Source: Streptomyces sp. DG2A-72
GTDB taxonomy: Bacteria > Actinomycetota > Actinomycetes > Streptomycetales > Streptomycetaceae
DNA: 64,000 nt
Direction of reading: 5' to 3'
Assembly: GCF_030499575.1 (NCBI RefSeq)
Contig: NZ_JASTLC010000001.1
Span: 186,001 to 250,000 of the forward strand
Shown here: positions 1 to 8,795 of the stretch, piece by piece
Layout: each line of letters opens with the position of its first letter
How positions within the stretch are numbered: the first letter of the stretch is position 1
Translations under genes and position numbers: made by a program
The notes under the pieces: model-generated
What the model was told of the DNA's origin: nothing
Database searches by the model: none
Seen by the model: only the letters and a program-made list of their open reading frames with translations

Positions 1-263
1 CCGAGCCGTGCGTCGAGCGTGTGGTTGTTCGGGGCGCCGGCGCCCACCAGCGCGAGAAGCACGACACCCGTCACTGACAGGCTGACGGCCACCGCGGGCC
101 GGGCGATCACGTTCGGCAACCGTGGGGACGACGGATCGACGGGCGAGTCGGCCGCCTCTTGTGGCGCACGTGCTCGTCCGGCCGAGGCAGGCGCGAGCCG
201 AGCTGCCAGTCCCTCCGCGGGGCCTTGCGAGCCCGTCTCCGTCGCCCGGCTCAACGCGGACAT
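1..263 (-). CDS. N-terminal part of an unidentified membrane protein (runs off the window edge)
   Basis: An open frame starts at an ATG (263..261) and is still open at base 1, so at least 87 residues are coded here. Residues 1-50 are hydrophilic and rich in Ala, Pro and Ser. One hydrophobic segment follows (AVAVSLSVTGVVLLALVGAG, about 59-78) and then the start of an exported stretch (PNNHTLDARLG). This layout resembles the first helix of PAP2-type phosphatases or other multi-pass proteins, but the part that would identify the family lies outside the window. No convincing ribosome site precedes the ATG, so the start is tentative. Confidence 0.4.
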   Translation of the reverse strand, partial: MSALSRATETGSQGPAEGLAARLAPASAGRARAPQEAADSPVDPSSPRLPNVIARPAVAVSLSVTGVVLLALVGAGAPNNHTLDARL

Positions 264-517
264 GCCGGACGCACACGCAGGGCGCCGGCAGCCGGCGGCC
301 GGGGGTCGGTCGTCACTGTGGCTCCATGTATCGCATTCGGGGTGTTGTGCAGTGCGGCATTCGGCACGAAGACGAAACTCCTGCTTGATGGCGGTACGAC
401 GGATGGCATGCGGTCTCCGCGGTGGCTGTGCGCTCGACGTGGGCGACTGTTGTGTGGCAGTGCATGACGCTATCTGGGGCGGACGTTGGCGTAGCCGCCG
501 CGTCCTCCCCGCTCGCC

Positions 518-761
518 TCACACCGAGCAGCGCACATCGCGGGCTCGCACGACGAGCAGGCCCTGACGCAGGGTGAGGACCAGCCAGACCCCTGCCAGCG
601 CGCCCAGCCAGTGGTGATGGGTGACCAAGTCCGCCGGCCAGTACCCCCAGAGTGACCACCAGATCGACGGCAGTCAGCCACACGTCGGCAGTCAGCCACA
701 CGTCGCGCCTCCAGCGGGGCACGACGGCCAGGGCGGGGTCACGCCTCATCACGGCCCTCAT
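518..761 (-). pseudogene. Small two-helix membrane protein, frameshifted
   Basis: The frame begins with ATG at 761 inside the 3' end of the MFS fragment (an overlap typical of translational coupling) and reads MRAVMRRDPALAVVPRW, then a hydrophobic segment (TAVDLVVTLGVLAGG). Near base 615 the frame must shift by one to continue as VTHHHWLGALAGVWLVLTL and end at the TGA 520..518. Just before the first helix an 18-bp unit coding for TADVWL is tandemly duplicated (about 672-707). A small membrane protein encoded behind an exporter is plausible. The family is not recognised, and the frameshift suggests it is dead or that there is one base error. Confidence 0.35.
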
Positions 762-1110
762 CCGGCCCAGGTCCCGATCGGGTCCCGGCGGGACCGGCAC
801 AGGCCGCGCCGAGGGCCGGCAGCGCGACGGCCAGCAAGGTGAGCGCGGCCTCTCGCCCTCCGCTCGCCCGGCCTCCGACGTGCAGGGCGAAGGTCACCAG
901 CGCCACGCCCAGCCCGGTGCCCAGCCCGCGGGCCATGTTGACCAGGCCGCCGCCGGTTCCGGACGAGCTTGCGGGGATCGCCCCCATGACCATGGCGTTG
1001 TTGGCCGGGGTGAAGCTGCCCAGCCCCAGTCCGGTCACCGTCCCATCACGGCGGCCCGACGCCAGCACCGCCAACGCCGCCAACGCCGCCAACGCCGCCA
1101 ACGGGCACCG
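739..1110 (-). pseudogene. C-terminal remnant of an MFS drug exporter (DHA2-like)
   Basis: The translated minus strand contains TGLGLGSFTPANNAMVMGAI, then a Gly-rich stretch (GGGLVNMARGLGTGLGVAL) and two more hydrophobic segments, ending at TGA 741..739. The FTPANN motif and the 'NMARGLGTGLGVAL' helix are characteristic of the last third of 14-helix MFS exporters. Upstream, the Ala/Leu run comes from the 9-bp GCCAACGCC repeat at about 1072-1099 and may be the remains of an earlier helix. The N-terminal two thirds are absent, so this is a relic. Confidence 0.5.
1072..1099. repeat. Short tandem repeat, 9-bp unit GCCAACGCC
   Basis: About three copies of GCCAACGCC lie head to tail. On the minus strand they code for an Ala-Leu run inside the MFS remnant. 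This is a simple slippage repeat, not a regulatory array. Confidence 0.6.
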
Positions 1111-1390
1111 GATTCGCCTGGAGGGCGGCAGCGGAACAACAGGACGGACCCAGCCGGAATGCAGGAGCCCTCGGAAGAGCCGAATCTCCACTTCCCACTT
1201 CGGTTCCCACCTGATCCTTACTGCTTTCACGTCAAGGAAGTGAAGAAGTGATGACCATTCCGCAATAACCTGCGTGCGTTCAGCGACCGTTGTCGGCTTT
1301 TTGCAGGTGCTTGTCGACGCTGTGAGAGGATCCGCCCTGCCCAACTACGCCCGGGCGCCGCGACGACACCGCACTCGCCGCCGCGCCGAC

Positions 1391-3658
1391 ATGCCGCTCG
1401 TAGGTGGCGTCCGCCCGCCGGTCGCCATCCTGATGGTGCTTCTGCTCTCGGTCGCCGGACTCACCGTCTACGCCCTCGGCTCCATCCCCAGCGAGCAGGT
1501 GCCGCTTGCGGTGCGGGACGCCGAGCAGCAGATCGCCGCGGATGCTGCCGTGTCCGTCCGGGGCTCCATCAGCGCGGAGGCGAGCACGCTGCGCCGTGCT
1601 GCCCAGGCATACACCCCGCCCCGTACGACCGCGCCCGCGACGGCCCTCAAGGCGGTCGTCGCCGGGCGTCGACTGGTGCGCGGCGCCGCCCTGGTCGATC
1701 CGGCCACCGGCCAACTGCTGGCCGCGAGCGGCGGGACCGTGCCGCTCGCCGGGATCGGCGTGGATGACCTGGCCGCAGACACGGAGAGCACCACCGTCCC
1801 GCCGCGGCTCGTGACCGCCGTCTCCGGCGCCCGCATCCTCTACTTCGCCCGGCTCACGGTGCCCGAGCGCAGCCAGGACGCCAACGCCGACCAGAGCCAG
1901 GACCAAACACACCAGCAGACCAGGCACTGGCTGGTGGTGGTCCTCGAACCACTGCCGGCGCCCGCGGTACACGGAGGCGGCCGCGTCGCTTGGTTGGCGG
2001 GGGGCGACGGCACCGTCCTGGCGACCGCTACCGGCGGGCAGGCTCCCTCCGGCACCGACCGGACCCTGCCCCGAACCGCAGCCCGGGCCGCCGGAGCCTC
2101 CGGATGGCGGAGCGACGCCTCCGGCAGCCTGCTCGGCGCCACCGCCACCGGCACGCGCACCGTGGCTGGTTGGGCGGCGGTCGACACCAGCGGGCTCCAC
2201 CTGACGGTCGTGACCGCGCAGTCCGTCCCGCTCACCGCCCAGTCCACCGACTATCTGCGGATCGCCCTGCTGACGGGCGGCGCGCTCGCCGCCATCGCCG
2301 TGGTGACCTGGCTGTTGCTCGTCTTCGCCGTGCAGCGCCCGCTGCTGCGGCTGCACCTGTCCGCCGCCCGCCTCGCCCGGGGCGCCGTCGGTCGGCACCC
2401 GCTCGCCTCCGAGGACCTGTCGCGGCCCGTACCGGTGCCCGCATACGGGGAACCGCGCCGCACAGGCAGAGCGTTGGAGGCCCTGCGGCGACAACTGCTC
2501 GGTACGGACACGCCGGAGGAGATCCTTGCCCCGAGGGGGCCAGGGACCCGGGCGCTGGTGGCCTGCTGCGCTCTGCTGGTCACCGCCTGGGCCGCCCCGA
2601 TGCTCTTCGTCGTCAACCAGGTGGACACGCCCGCCTCCGTGCCCGCGAGCGTGGTCGCCGGCCAGCAGACGCGCACCCAGTACGCGGCCTACCGGGTGCG
2701 GCAGTCGCTCGACCAGTCGTACACCGACCTGGTCGACGTCTCCGTGTCGCTGAAAGGCAAGAGCACGGCCCAGCAGCGCCAGGTGCTGCGGAAGACGCTG
2801 GCCGACCACGGCCAGTACCGCTCGCTCTACCTGCTCGACCGTGCCGGCGCCATCGTGCTGCGGGTCGGCCAGACGCCGCTGCGCACCATCGTCCATGTCC
2901 CGGACGGCAGCGGCATCACCAGCGTCAACACGTACGGAAAGATCCCGGCCATCGCCGCGTACGCGCACATCCCGGCGGCGACGGCGAAGGCTCCCGGTGT
3001 GGCGATCTTCGGCGAGATCGACGTGAAGGTGCTCGACGGTCGGCTCCCCGAGCCCGGCCTGGGCAGTGTGTGGCTGACGGACAGCCACGACAAGGTACTG
3101 GCCGCCGGCGTGGGCTTCCGGGCGTTCCAGCCGCTGTCCGGCCCAGGGCTGAGGCGGCTCGCCGACCGCACCCGGGCGCCCGGCTCCGCCGGCACCGCAA
3201 CCGGCGCGGTGCTGACCTCCTCGGGCGTCTCGCGGGCGATGTCCGTGGCCGCCGCCGCGCCACTGGCTCAGGCCGGTCCGGCCGCGGGCCTGGGCTGGCG
3301 GGTCGTCACCTCCAAGCCGGCCGCCTCGCTGCGCCTGCCGGTCTTCCGGGCCGAACGGATGACCATGCTGGCCGGGCTGCTGGGGCTGGCAGTGGGGGTG
3401 GCCTGCCTGAGCTGGGTGCACATCGTGGTGGTGCGACCCCTGCGAGCCCTGGCGCGACTCGCCGAGCGGTTGGCGGGCGGCGACCGCCGCACCGTGCTGT
3501 ACCCGGTGAACCACGACGAGACCGGTTCCGTCACTCGCAGTCTGGAGCAGATCCGGCAGGCGCTTGCCGACCAGGCCCGGTCGGGGACGACATTGCCTGC
3601 CGTAACCCGCACGGAAGCCTCGTCGCCGGTCACGGCCGAGTACACACCAGCGCAGTGA
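1391..3658 (+). CDS. Tandem sensor/HAMP membrane protein without output domain, first gene of a poly-gamma-glutamate-like operon
   Basis: About 755 residues from the ATG at 1391; in-frame GTG codons at 1274 and 1322 are alternatives, and none has a strong ribosome site. The protein is an internal duplication of one plan. First unit: a membrane segment (VAILMVLLLSVAGLTVYALG), an extracellular region of about 260 residues, a second helix (IALLTGGALAAIAVVTWLLL) and a HAMP-like segment. Second unit: a helix (ALVACCALLVTAWAAPMLFV), a Cache-like extracellular domain (YRSLYLLDRAGAIVLRVGQT), another helix (AGLLGLAVGVACLSWV) and a clearer HAMP (RPLRALARLAERLAGGDRRT). No kinase, cyclase or methyl-accepting domain follows. 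It ends 18 bp before pgsB, so it probably belongs to that operon. A regulatory or structural role in polymer export is inference. Confidence 0.7.
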   Translation: MPLVGGVRPPVAILMVLLLSVAGLTVYALGSIPSEQVPLAVRDAEQQIAADAAVSVRGSISAEASTLRRAAQAYTPPRTTAPATALKAVVAGRRLVRGAALVDPATGQLLAASGGTVPLAGIGVDDLAADTESTTVPPRLVTAVSGARILYFARLTVPERSQDANADQSQDQTHQQTRHWLVVVLEPLPAPAVHGGGRVAWLAGGDGTVLATATGGQAPSGTDRTLPRTAARAAGASGWRSDASGSLLGATATGTRTVAGWAAVDTSGLHLTVVTAQSVPLTAQSTDYLRIALLTGGALAAIAVVTWLLLVFAVQRPLLRLHLSAARLARGAVGRHPLASEDLSRPVPVPAYGEPRRTGRALEALRRQLLGTDTPEEILAPRGPGTRALVACCALLVTAWAAPMLFVVNQVDTPASVPASVVAGQQTRTQYAAYRVRQSLDQSYTDLVDVSVSLKGKSTAQQRQVLRKTLADHGQYRSLYLLDRAGAIVLRVGQTPLRTIVHVPDGSGITSVNTYGKIPAIAAYAHIPAATAKAPGVAIFGEIDVKVLDGRLPEPGLGSVWLTDSHDKVLAAGVGFRAFQPLSGPGLRRLADRTRAPGSAGTATGAVLTSSGVSRAMSVAAAAPLAQAGPAAGLGWRVVTSKPAASLRLPVFRAERMTMLAGLLGLAVGVACLSWVHIVVVRPLRALARLAERLAGGDRRTVLYPVNHDETGSVTRSLEQIRQALADQARSGTTLPAVTRTEASSPVTAEYTPAQ

Positions 3659-3676
3659 ACACTAAGGCGGGCTGAA

Positions 3677-5096
3677 GTGCTCTTCCTCTACATCATGGTG
3701 CTGCTGAGCAGCGCCGTGCTGCTGACAGCCGGTGTCATCGAGCAGCGGCGGCACTACGCGGCGCTGGATCAGATCCCGGTGCGGGTCCTGGTGAACGGCA
3801 TCCGCGGCAAGTCCTCCATCACCCGGCTGTGCGCAGGGGCGTTGCGCGGAGGCGAGCTGGTGACGGTGGCCAAGACCACCGGCACGGCCGCCCGCTTCAT
3901 CCACCCGGACGCCACCGAGGAGCCGGTCTACCGCAAGTTCGGTCTGGCCAACATCGTGGAGCAGATCGGCATCGTGCGACGGGCGGCGGCGTACACGCCG
4001 GACGCACTGGTGATCGAGTGCATGGCCGTGATGCCCGCGCTGCAGGAGGTCAATCAGGAGAAGCTGATCCGCTCCACCATCGGCGTGCTGTGCAACGTCC
4101 GCGAGGACCACCTGGCCGAGATGGGCCCCACGCTGGACGACGTCGCCCGTTCGCTGTCCCGCTCGATGCCGGTCGGCGGGGTGTGCGTCACCGCGGAGAA
4201 GGAGCGGCTGCACATCCTGCGGGAAGAGGCCCAGAAGCGGAACTGCCGCCTCATCGCGGTGGATCCGGAGACGGTCAGCGACGCGGAACTGCGGGGCTTC
4301 AGCTGGTTCACGTTCAAGGAGAACGTGGCCATCGCGCTGGCCGTCGCCGAACTGCTGGGTGTCGAACGGAAGACGGCGCTCAAGGGCATGTGGGACGCGC
4401 CGCCGGACCCGGGCGTGCTCTCCGTCGAGCGCTACCGCACGCACGACGGCAAACGACTGCGGTTCGCCAACGTCTTCGCCGCCAACGATCCGGAGTCGAC
4501 GCTGATGAACGTCCGTCAGCTGTTGGATCTCGGTGCGATCCGCCGCCCGCTCAACGTGGTCGTCAACTGCCGCCCGGATCGGGTGGAACGCAACGGTCAG
4601 ATGGGCGCGATCATCCCCGACCTCGGCCCCGAACGCGGTCTTCCTCATCGGCCATCCGACCAAGAGCGCCAAGGACGCCATCCCGTCCTCGTTCGCCGGC
4701 CGGGTGATCGACCTGGGCGGCGACCGCCGTGACCCGCGGGAGCTGACCGAGGCCGTCCTGGCCGAGCTCGGCCCGGCCTCGTCGCTTGTGGCGGTGGGCA
4801 ACATCCACGGCCAGGGCGAGCTGTTGCTGGAAATTCTCGCCGAGCTGCCGCTGGACGACTCGGAGGAGCCGCTCACCCCGGCGCCGAACCCCGGGCGTCT
4901 GGGCGAGGACACCCTGCAGATCGCGGTGGCCAGCCCGCCCGAGCCCGAGCCCTTCAGCTGGGTGGCGCCGCTGGAGACCCCGGCGCACGGCATCCACATC
5001 CCCGGCCACCGTGGACTGAACCGCCCGTACGCGCACCCGGACACCGACCGGTCCGAACCAGAGCCGGACGGCTCGCGGACCCGTACCAGCCGATGA
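3677..5096 (+). pseudogene. pgsB: Poly-gamma-glutamate synthase PgsB/CapB, interrupted by a frameshift
   Basis: PgsB is the ATP-dependent amide ligase of the membrane poly-gamma-glutamate synthase. The GTG start follows an AGGCGGG-like site. Residues 1-22 form the usual N-terminal membrane helix, NGIRGKSSITRL (40-51) is the ATP-binding loop, and EPVYRKFGLANIVEQ and LCNVREDHLAEMGP are family sequence. The frame runs correctly to about 4622 (MGAIIPDLG). The homologous continuation (NAVFLIGHPTKSAKDAIP) is in the +1 frame and ends at 5096. Read together they give about 473 residues, slightly longer than classical CapB because of a Pro-rich tail. As written the synthase loses its C-terminal third. 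A single-base sequencing error is the main alternative. The neighbour pgsC starts 10 bp downstream. Confidence 0.85.
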
Positions 5097-5106
5097 GGAA
5101 CCAGCA

Positions 5107-5589
5107 GTGATATCCGCCAACCTCACACCGCAGGTCGCCGCGCTGGGAATCGCGCTGGGCCTGGTCTTCTCTCTCGTGTGCTACCTGACCACCAACCTCT
5201 CACCCGGCGGGATGATCACCCCCGGCTGGGTGGCGCTGACACTAGTCACCCATGTGCAGCTGGCGGCGATGATGGTCGGCGTGGCCGCGCTCACCTACGG
5301 CGCGACCCGGCTGCTGCAGCGCAACGTGATCCTCTACGGCAAGCGGCTTTTCGCCGCGGTGGTCGTGTGCGCAGTGGTCATGCAGACCGCCGTGATGCTT
5401 GCGCTCAACCATCAGTTCCCGCTGCTGTACACCTCGCAGACGTTGGGCTTCATCGTGCCCGGCCTGATCTCGTACCAGCTCGTCCGCCAGCCCTTCGGGG
5501 CGACCGTGCTCTCCACCACCGCCGTGACCCTGGCCACCTACGTGATCATCGTCGCGGGGCTGCTGCTCGGCGCCGTGCCCACCACCTGA
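5107..5589 (+). CDS. pgsC: Poly-gamma-glutamate biosynthesis protein PgsC/CapC
   Basis: An integral membrane protein of 160 residues, the usual CapC length. It starts at GTG 5107 behind GAGGAACCAGC. Hydrophobic segments lie at about 9-28, 46-66, 79-98, 104-123 and 134-157. The sequence LSPGGMITPGWVAL between helices 1 and 2 is the hallmark of CapC proteins, and 'TLGFIVPGLISYQLVRQPFGATVLST' positions also fit. CapC forms the synthase membrane core with CapB and is thought to take part in polymer export. It lies between pgsB and a secreted peptidase gene. No capA/pgsA gene is present in the window. Confidence 0.85.
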   Translation: MISANLTPQVAALGIALGLVFSLVCYLTTNLSPGGMITPGWVALTLVTHVQLAAMMVGVAALTYGATRLLQRNVILYGKRLFAAVVVCAVVMQTAVMLALNHQFPLLYTSQTLGFIVPGLISYQLVRQPFGATVLSTTAVTLATYVIIVAGLLLGAVPTT

Positions 5590-5620
5590 CCCGCCGCCTC
5601 GCACGCTCCAGGAGGACGAG

Positions 5621-6694
5621 ATGAATCCCGACTCCGGGTCCAGTCACCGCAAGGACGGCGGCCTGACCCGCCGCCAGGTCCTCGGCTCCCTCGCCGGCCT
5701 CGCTGTGGCAGGCGCGGGCGGCGCATACGCCTGGCAGCACCGCACCGGCGCGAACATCCCCGAAGTGGACGGCTCCGTGCCCGAGGGACGGCGCACCGGC
5801 GACCACCGGTTCGAGCGGCTCGGCAACCCGGACCGCACCGTCGTACGCGACGCCGACGGCAGCATCGTGGCCACCTTCACCGACGGGGCGCGCACGGCCG
5901 TGCTCACCGGCCCCTCCCGCACCTTCAGCGAACCCCGCACGACCACAGCCACCGTCACCACGGACGCCTGGGTGCGCGTCCTGCCCAGCGAGTGGCGGCA
6001 GGGCGGGGAGAAGAGCCCCTGGTTCAAAGGGTGGTTCCTCAAGGCGCTCGGCAACACCAGCCCGGACGTCTTCGCGGTCGCGTTCCAGTACAGCAGCGCC
6101 GGGGCGCCGGACAAGCACGACTCCGCCGGGCTGCGCTACGCCGGCACGGCCCACTTCGGGCCCCGCAATCCAGGTGTCGGATCCTCGCTGGACTTCGGCT
6201 ACCACGACGAGCAGTCCGACTTCTACGACTACCTCGGTATTCCGTGGACCTTCCCGGACGGCAGCCGCGTCGAGCCGGAGAAAGCCCGCTACGGCGACGT
6301 GGACTGCTCCGGCTTCCAGCGTCTGGTGTGGGGCTACCGGATGGGCATACCCATGCACAACACCAATACCGCGGGCGTCGGCCTGCCCCGCCGCGCCTAC
6401 GCCATCGCTGCCTACGGCCCCGGGAAACTGCTCATTCCCAACAAGGGTCAGCAGCCCACCGACCTCGGCGTGCTGCAACCCGGCGATCTGGTCTTCTTCG
6501 CCATCATCAAGAACGAGCCGAACGTCATCGACCACTGCGGGACGTACCTGGGCCTCGACAACGGGGGCCGCCCCCGCTTCTACTCGAGCCGCTCCGCCGC
6601 CAACGGCCCCACCATGGGTGACCTCGCCGGCCACGCCCTGCTCGACGGCACCGACTTCTACGCCCACGGCTTCCGCGCCGCCCGCCGCCTGTAG
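5621..6694 (+). CDS. Tat-exported NlpC/P60-family peptidase
   Basis: 357 residues; ATG preceded by a good AGGAGG site. A twin-arginine signal (LTRRQVLGSLAGLAVAGAGG, about 15-34) directs folded export. The central region (about 90-215) looks like a beta-rich binding domain. The C-terminal part is NlpC/P60: Cys229 in GDVDCSGFQRLVWGYRMGIP, the loop VLQPGDLVFFA, and His305 in VIDHCGTYLG. These enzymes cleave gamma-glutamyl bonds, and some relatives cut poly-gamma-glutamate. Its place directly after pgsBC makes a role in trimming or releasing that polymer likely, which is inference. A general cell-wall endopeptidase is the alternative. Confidence 0.8.
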   Translation: MNPDSGSSHRKDGGLTRRQVLGSLAGLAVAGAGGAYAWQHRTGANIPEVDGSVPEGRRTGDHRFERLGNPDRTVVRDADGSIVATFTDGARTAVLTGPSRTFSEPRTTTATVTTDAWVRVLPSEWRQGGEKSPWFKGWFLKALGNTSPDVFAVAFQYSSAGAPDKHDSAGLRYAGTAHFGPRNPGVGSSLDFGYHDEQSDFYDYLGIPWTFPDGSRVEPEKARYGDVDCSGFQRLVWGYRMGIPMHNTNTAGVGLPRRAYAIAAYGPGKLLIPNKGQQPTDLGVLQPGDLVFFAIIKNEPNVIDHCGTYLGLDNGGRPRFYSSRSAANGPTMGDLAGHALLDGTDFYAHGFRAARRL

Positions 6695-6745
6695 CGGTAC
6701 CTACCGCCCCGAGCCGACCAGCACCGCACGAAGGACGACCCCATC

Positions 6746-8671
6746 ATGGCCACCGCTCCCCGTGCCCGGGAAACCGGCGCGCACCGCCGCAGGGCCGACC
6801 GCTCCCGCCGCAGCGACGCCCTCGACGCGGGGTGGGACGCCCCCGCGCGCTGGGAGCGCGCGAGCCTGTTCGGCGTGCTCGCCGCCGCCGCGCTGCTCTA
6901 CGGCTGGGGCCTGAACCGCGCCGCCGTGCACCCCTACTACGGCGCGGCCATCCGCTCCATGGCCACCAGCCGGCGGGCGTTCCTCTTCGGCGGCCTCGAC
7001 CCCAGCGGCACGATCAGCATCGACAAGACACCCGGCGGCTTGTGGCCCGACGCGGTCTCGGTGTGGCTCTTCGGCCCGCACACCTGGGCGGTGGCGCTGC
7101 CGCACGTCATGGAGGGCGTGCTCAGCATCTACGTGCTGCACCGGACGGTGCGCGCCTGGGCCGGGCCGCTGGCCGCCCTGATCGCGGCGCTGGCACTCAT
7201 CGCCACTCCCGCGACGGCTGTGCTCAACCGGGCCACCATCCCGGACGAGTTGCTCACCCTGCTGCTGGTGCTGGCCGCCGGGTCGCTCCTGACGGCGGCG
7301 CGCAGCGGACGGTTGGTGCCGCTGCTGGCCTGCGGCATGTGGGTCGGCCTGGCCTTCCAGGCGAAGATGCTGCAAGCGTGGCTTGTGCTGCCGGTCTTCG
7401 TGGCGGTCTACCTGCTGGCGGCCCCGGGCGGGGCGTTGCGTCGCGTCGGGCGGGCGGCCCTGCTGGGCGCCACCGCGCTGGCGGTCTCCTCTTCGTGGCT
7501 GTTGCTGGTGCTGGCGACGCGCCCGGCCGACCGCCCCTACCTGGACGGCACCACCAACAACAACCCCTTCACTCTGGTCTTCGGCTACAACGGCATCAGC
7601 CGCTTCGGCGGTGACCCCGGCGCGCTGGGAGCCGTACCGGGCACGTCCGCCAGCCGCACCACCGGCAACACCGGGTGGGGGATGCTGGTCAACCACACCG
7701 TCGGCCCTCAGATCGCCTGGCTCCTGCCGCTGGCCGTGCTGGCGGCGCTGCTGGGCGTGCTGTGGCGGGCCGGGCAGCCGCGCGGCGACCTGGCGCGGGC
7801 CGGCTTCCTTCTGTGGGGCGGCTGGCTGGCCCTGCACGTCGCCGTCTTCAGTACCTCCAACGGCAACCACGCCTACTACACCGCCGTCATCGCCCCCGCG
7901 CTCGCCGCGCTGAGCGGCGGCGGCCTGGCCGTCTTCTGGCAGGAGTACCGGGAACCGCGGGCCGCCTGGCATCGCGCGGTACTGCCCGCGGCAATCGCGC
8001 TGACCTCGGGCTGGGCCCTGCTGCTGGACGCGCACACCCTCTTCACCACCTGGCTGCTGCCCGTGGTCGTGATGCTCGCCCTGTGCAGCGTCGCCGCGCT
8101 GTCACAGCGCGGGCCGCGCACGGGGCCCCGGCAGCGGGCCTGGGGCCTGGCCGCCGGCGTCGCCGCCGTGCTCGTCCTCCCCACGGCCTGGGCGGTGTCC
8201 AGCATCGACCCGCTCTACGCCGGGGCCGCCACCTCCCCACTGGCCGGCCCGGTCGGCGGCCACTACGCCGACCTGCACGGCCACGAACCCGTGATCACCA
8301 CCGGGCTTTCCACGCCGAGCGCCCGCGACAAGGCCCTGCTCGCCTATCTGACGGCCCATCGGAGCGGCGAGAAGTACCTGCTGGCCGCCCAAGCCGCGTA
8401 CACCGCCGAGCCCCTGCTGCGGGCCGCCTCCGATCCGCTGCTGGTCATGGGCGGTTTCACCGGGCTGACGCCCTTCCCGACCGCGGCGCAGCTGAGCACG
8501 CTCGTGGGCGAGCACCAGGTCCGCTACGCAATGCTGACGACCCAGCGACCGAGCACCCAGACGACCACCTGGGTCAAGGGCCACTGCTCACGCTTGTCTT
8601 CACGCGCATACGAAAAGCGTCGGACGGATGGGAGGTTCACCCTCTATGACTGCCGTCCGAAGGCTGGCTGA
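6746..8671 (+). CDS. GT39/ArnT-like multi-pass membrane glycosyltransferase
   Basis: 641 residues; ATG after GAAGGACGA. A hydrophilic N-terminus of about 45 residues is followed by about 12 membrane helices. The first large loop carries GLDPSGTISIDKTPGG, the acidic motif of ArnT/protein-mannosyltransferase-like (GT-C fold) enzymes that use polyprenyl-phosphate sugars. 'LVFGYNGISRFGG' and 'SNGNHAYYTAVIAPALAAL' are family sequence of actinobacterial and YkcB-type GT39 proteins. The last 150 residues form a soluble exported domain. It follows the NlpC/P60 gene by 51 bp and probably closes the operon. The substrate cannot be told from sequence; glycosylation of the polymer or of a surface protein is a guess. 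Confidence 0.8.
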   Translation: MATAPRARETGAHRRRADRSRRSDALDAGWDAPARWERASLFGVLAAAALLYGWGLNRAAVHPYYGAAIRSMATSRRAFLFGGLDPSGTISIDKTPGGLWPDAVSVWLFGPHTWAVALPHVMEGVLSIYVLHRTVRAWAGPLAALIAALALIATPATAVLNRATIPDELLTLLLVLAAGSLLTAARSGRLVPLLACGMWVGLAFQAKMLQAWLVLPVFVAVYLLAAPGGALRRVGRAALLGATALAVSSSWLLLVLATRPADRPYLDGTTNNNPFTLVFGYNGISRFGGDPGALGAVPGTSASRTTGNTGWGMLVNHTVGPQIAWLLPLAVLAALLGVLWRAGQPRGDLARAGFLLWGGWLALHVAVFSTSNGNHAYYTAVIAPALAALSGGGLAVFWQEYREPRAAWHRAVLPAAIALTSGWALLLDAHTLFTTWLLPVVVMLALCSVAALSQRGPRTGPRQRAWGLAAGVAAVLVLPTAWAVSSIDPLYAGAATSPLAGPVGGHYADLHGHEPVITTGLSTPSARDKALLAYLTAHRSGEKYLLAAQAAYTAEPLLRAASDPLLVMGGFTGLTPFPTAAQLSTLVGEHQVRYAMLTTQRPSTQTTTWVKGHCSRLSSRAYEKRRTDGRFTLYDCRPKAG

Positions 8672-8795
8672 CCGGCGCAGTGTTCACGCTTGATCTGGCC
8701 AAGCCTCCGACACTGGTTTGCAGGCCCCGCCACCATGCCCGCTGCGTCACCGAGGGCCCCGCCTCCGGGTGACTGGCCAGGGCGGCGTGCTGTGG

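Noticed and set aside
1072..1099. Tandem GCCAACGCC units as a possible CRISPR or regulatory array
   Set aside because: The units are 9 bp and contiguous with no spacers. This is a slippage repeat.
1280..3514. A 744-codon minus-strand frame opposite the first operon gene
   Set aside because: The translation is repetitive Gly/Arg/His sequence with no domain, while the plus strand carries helices and HAMP segments.
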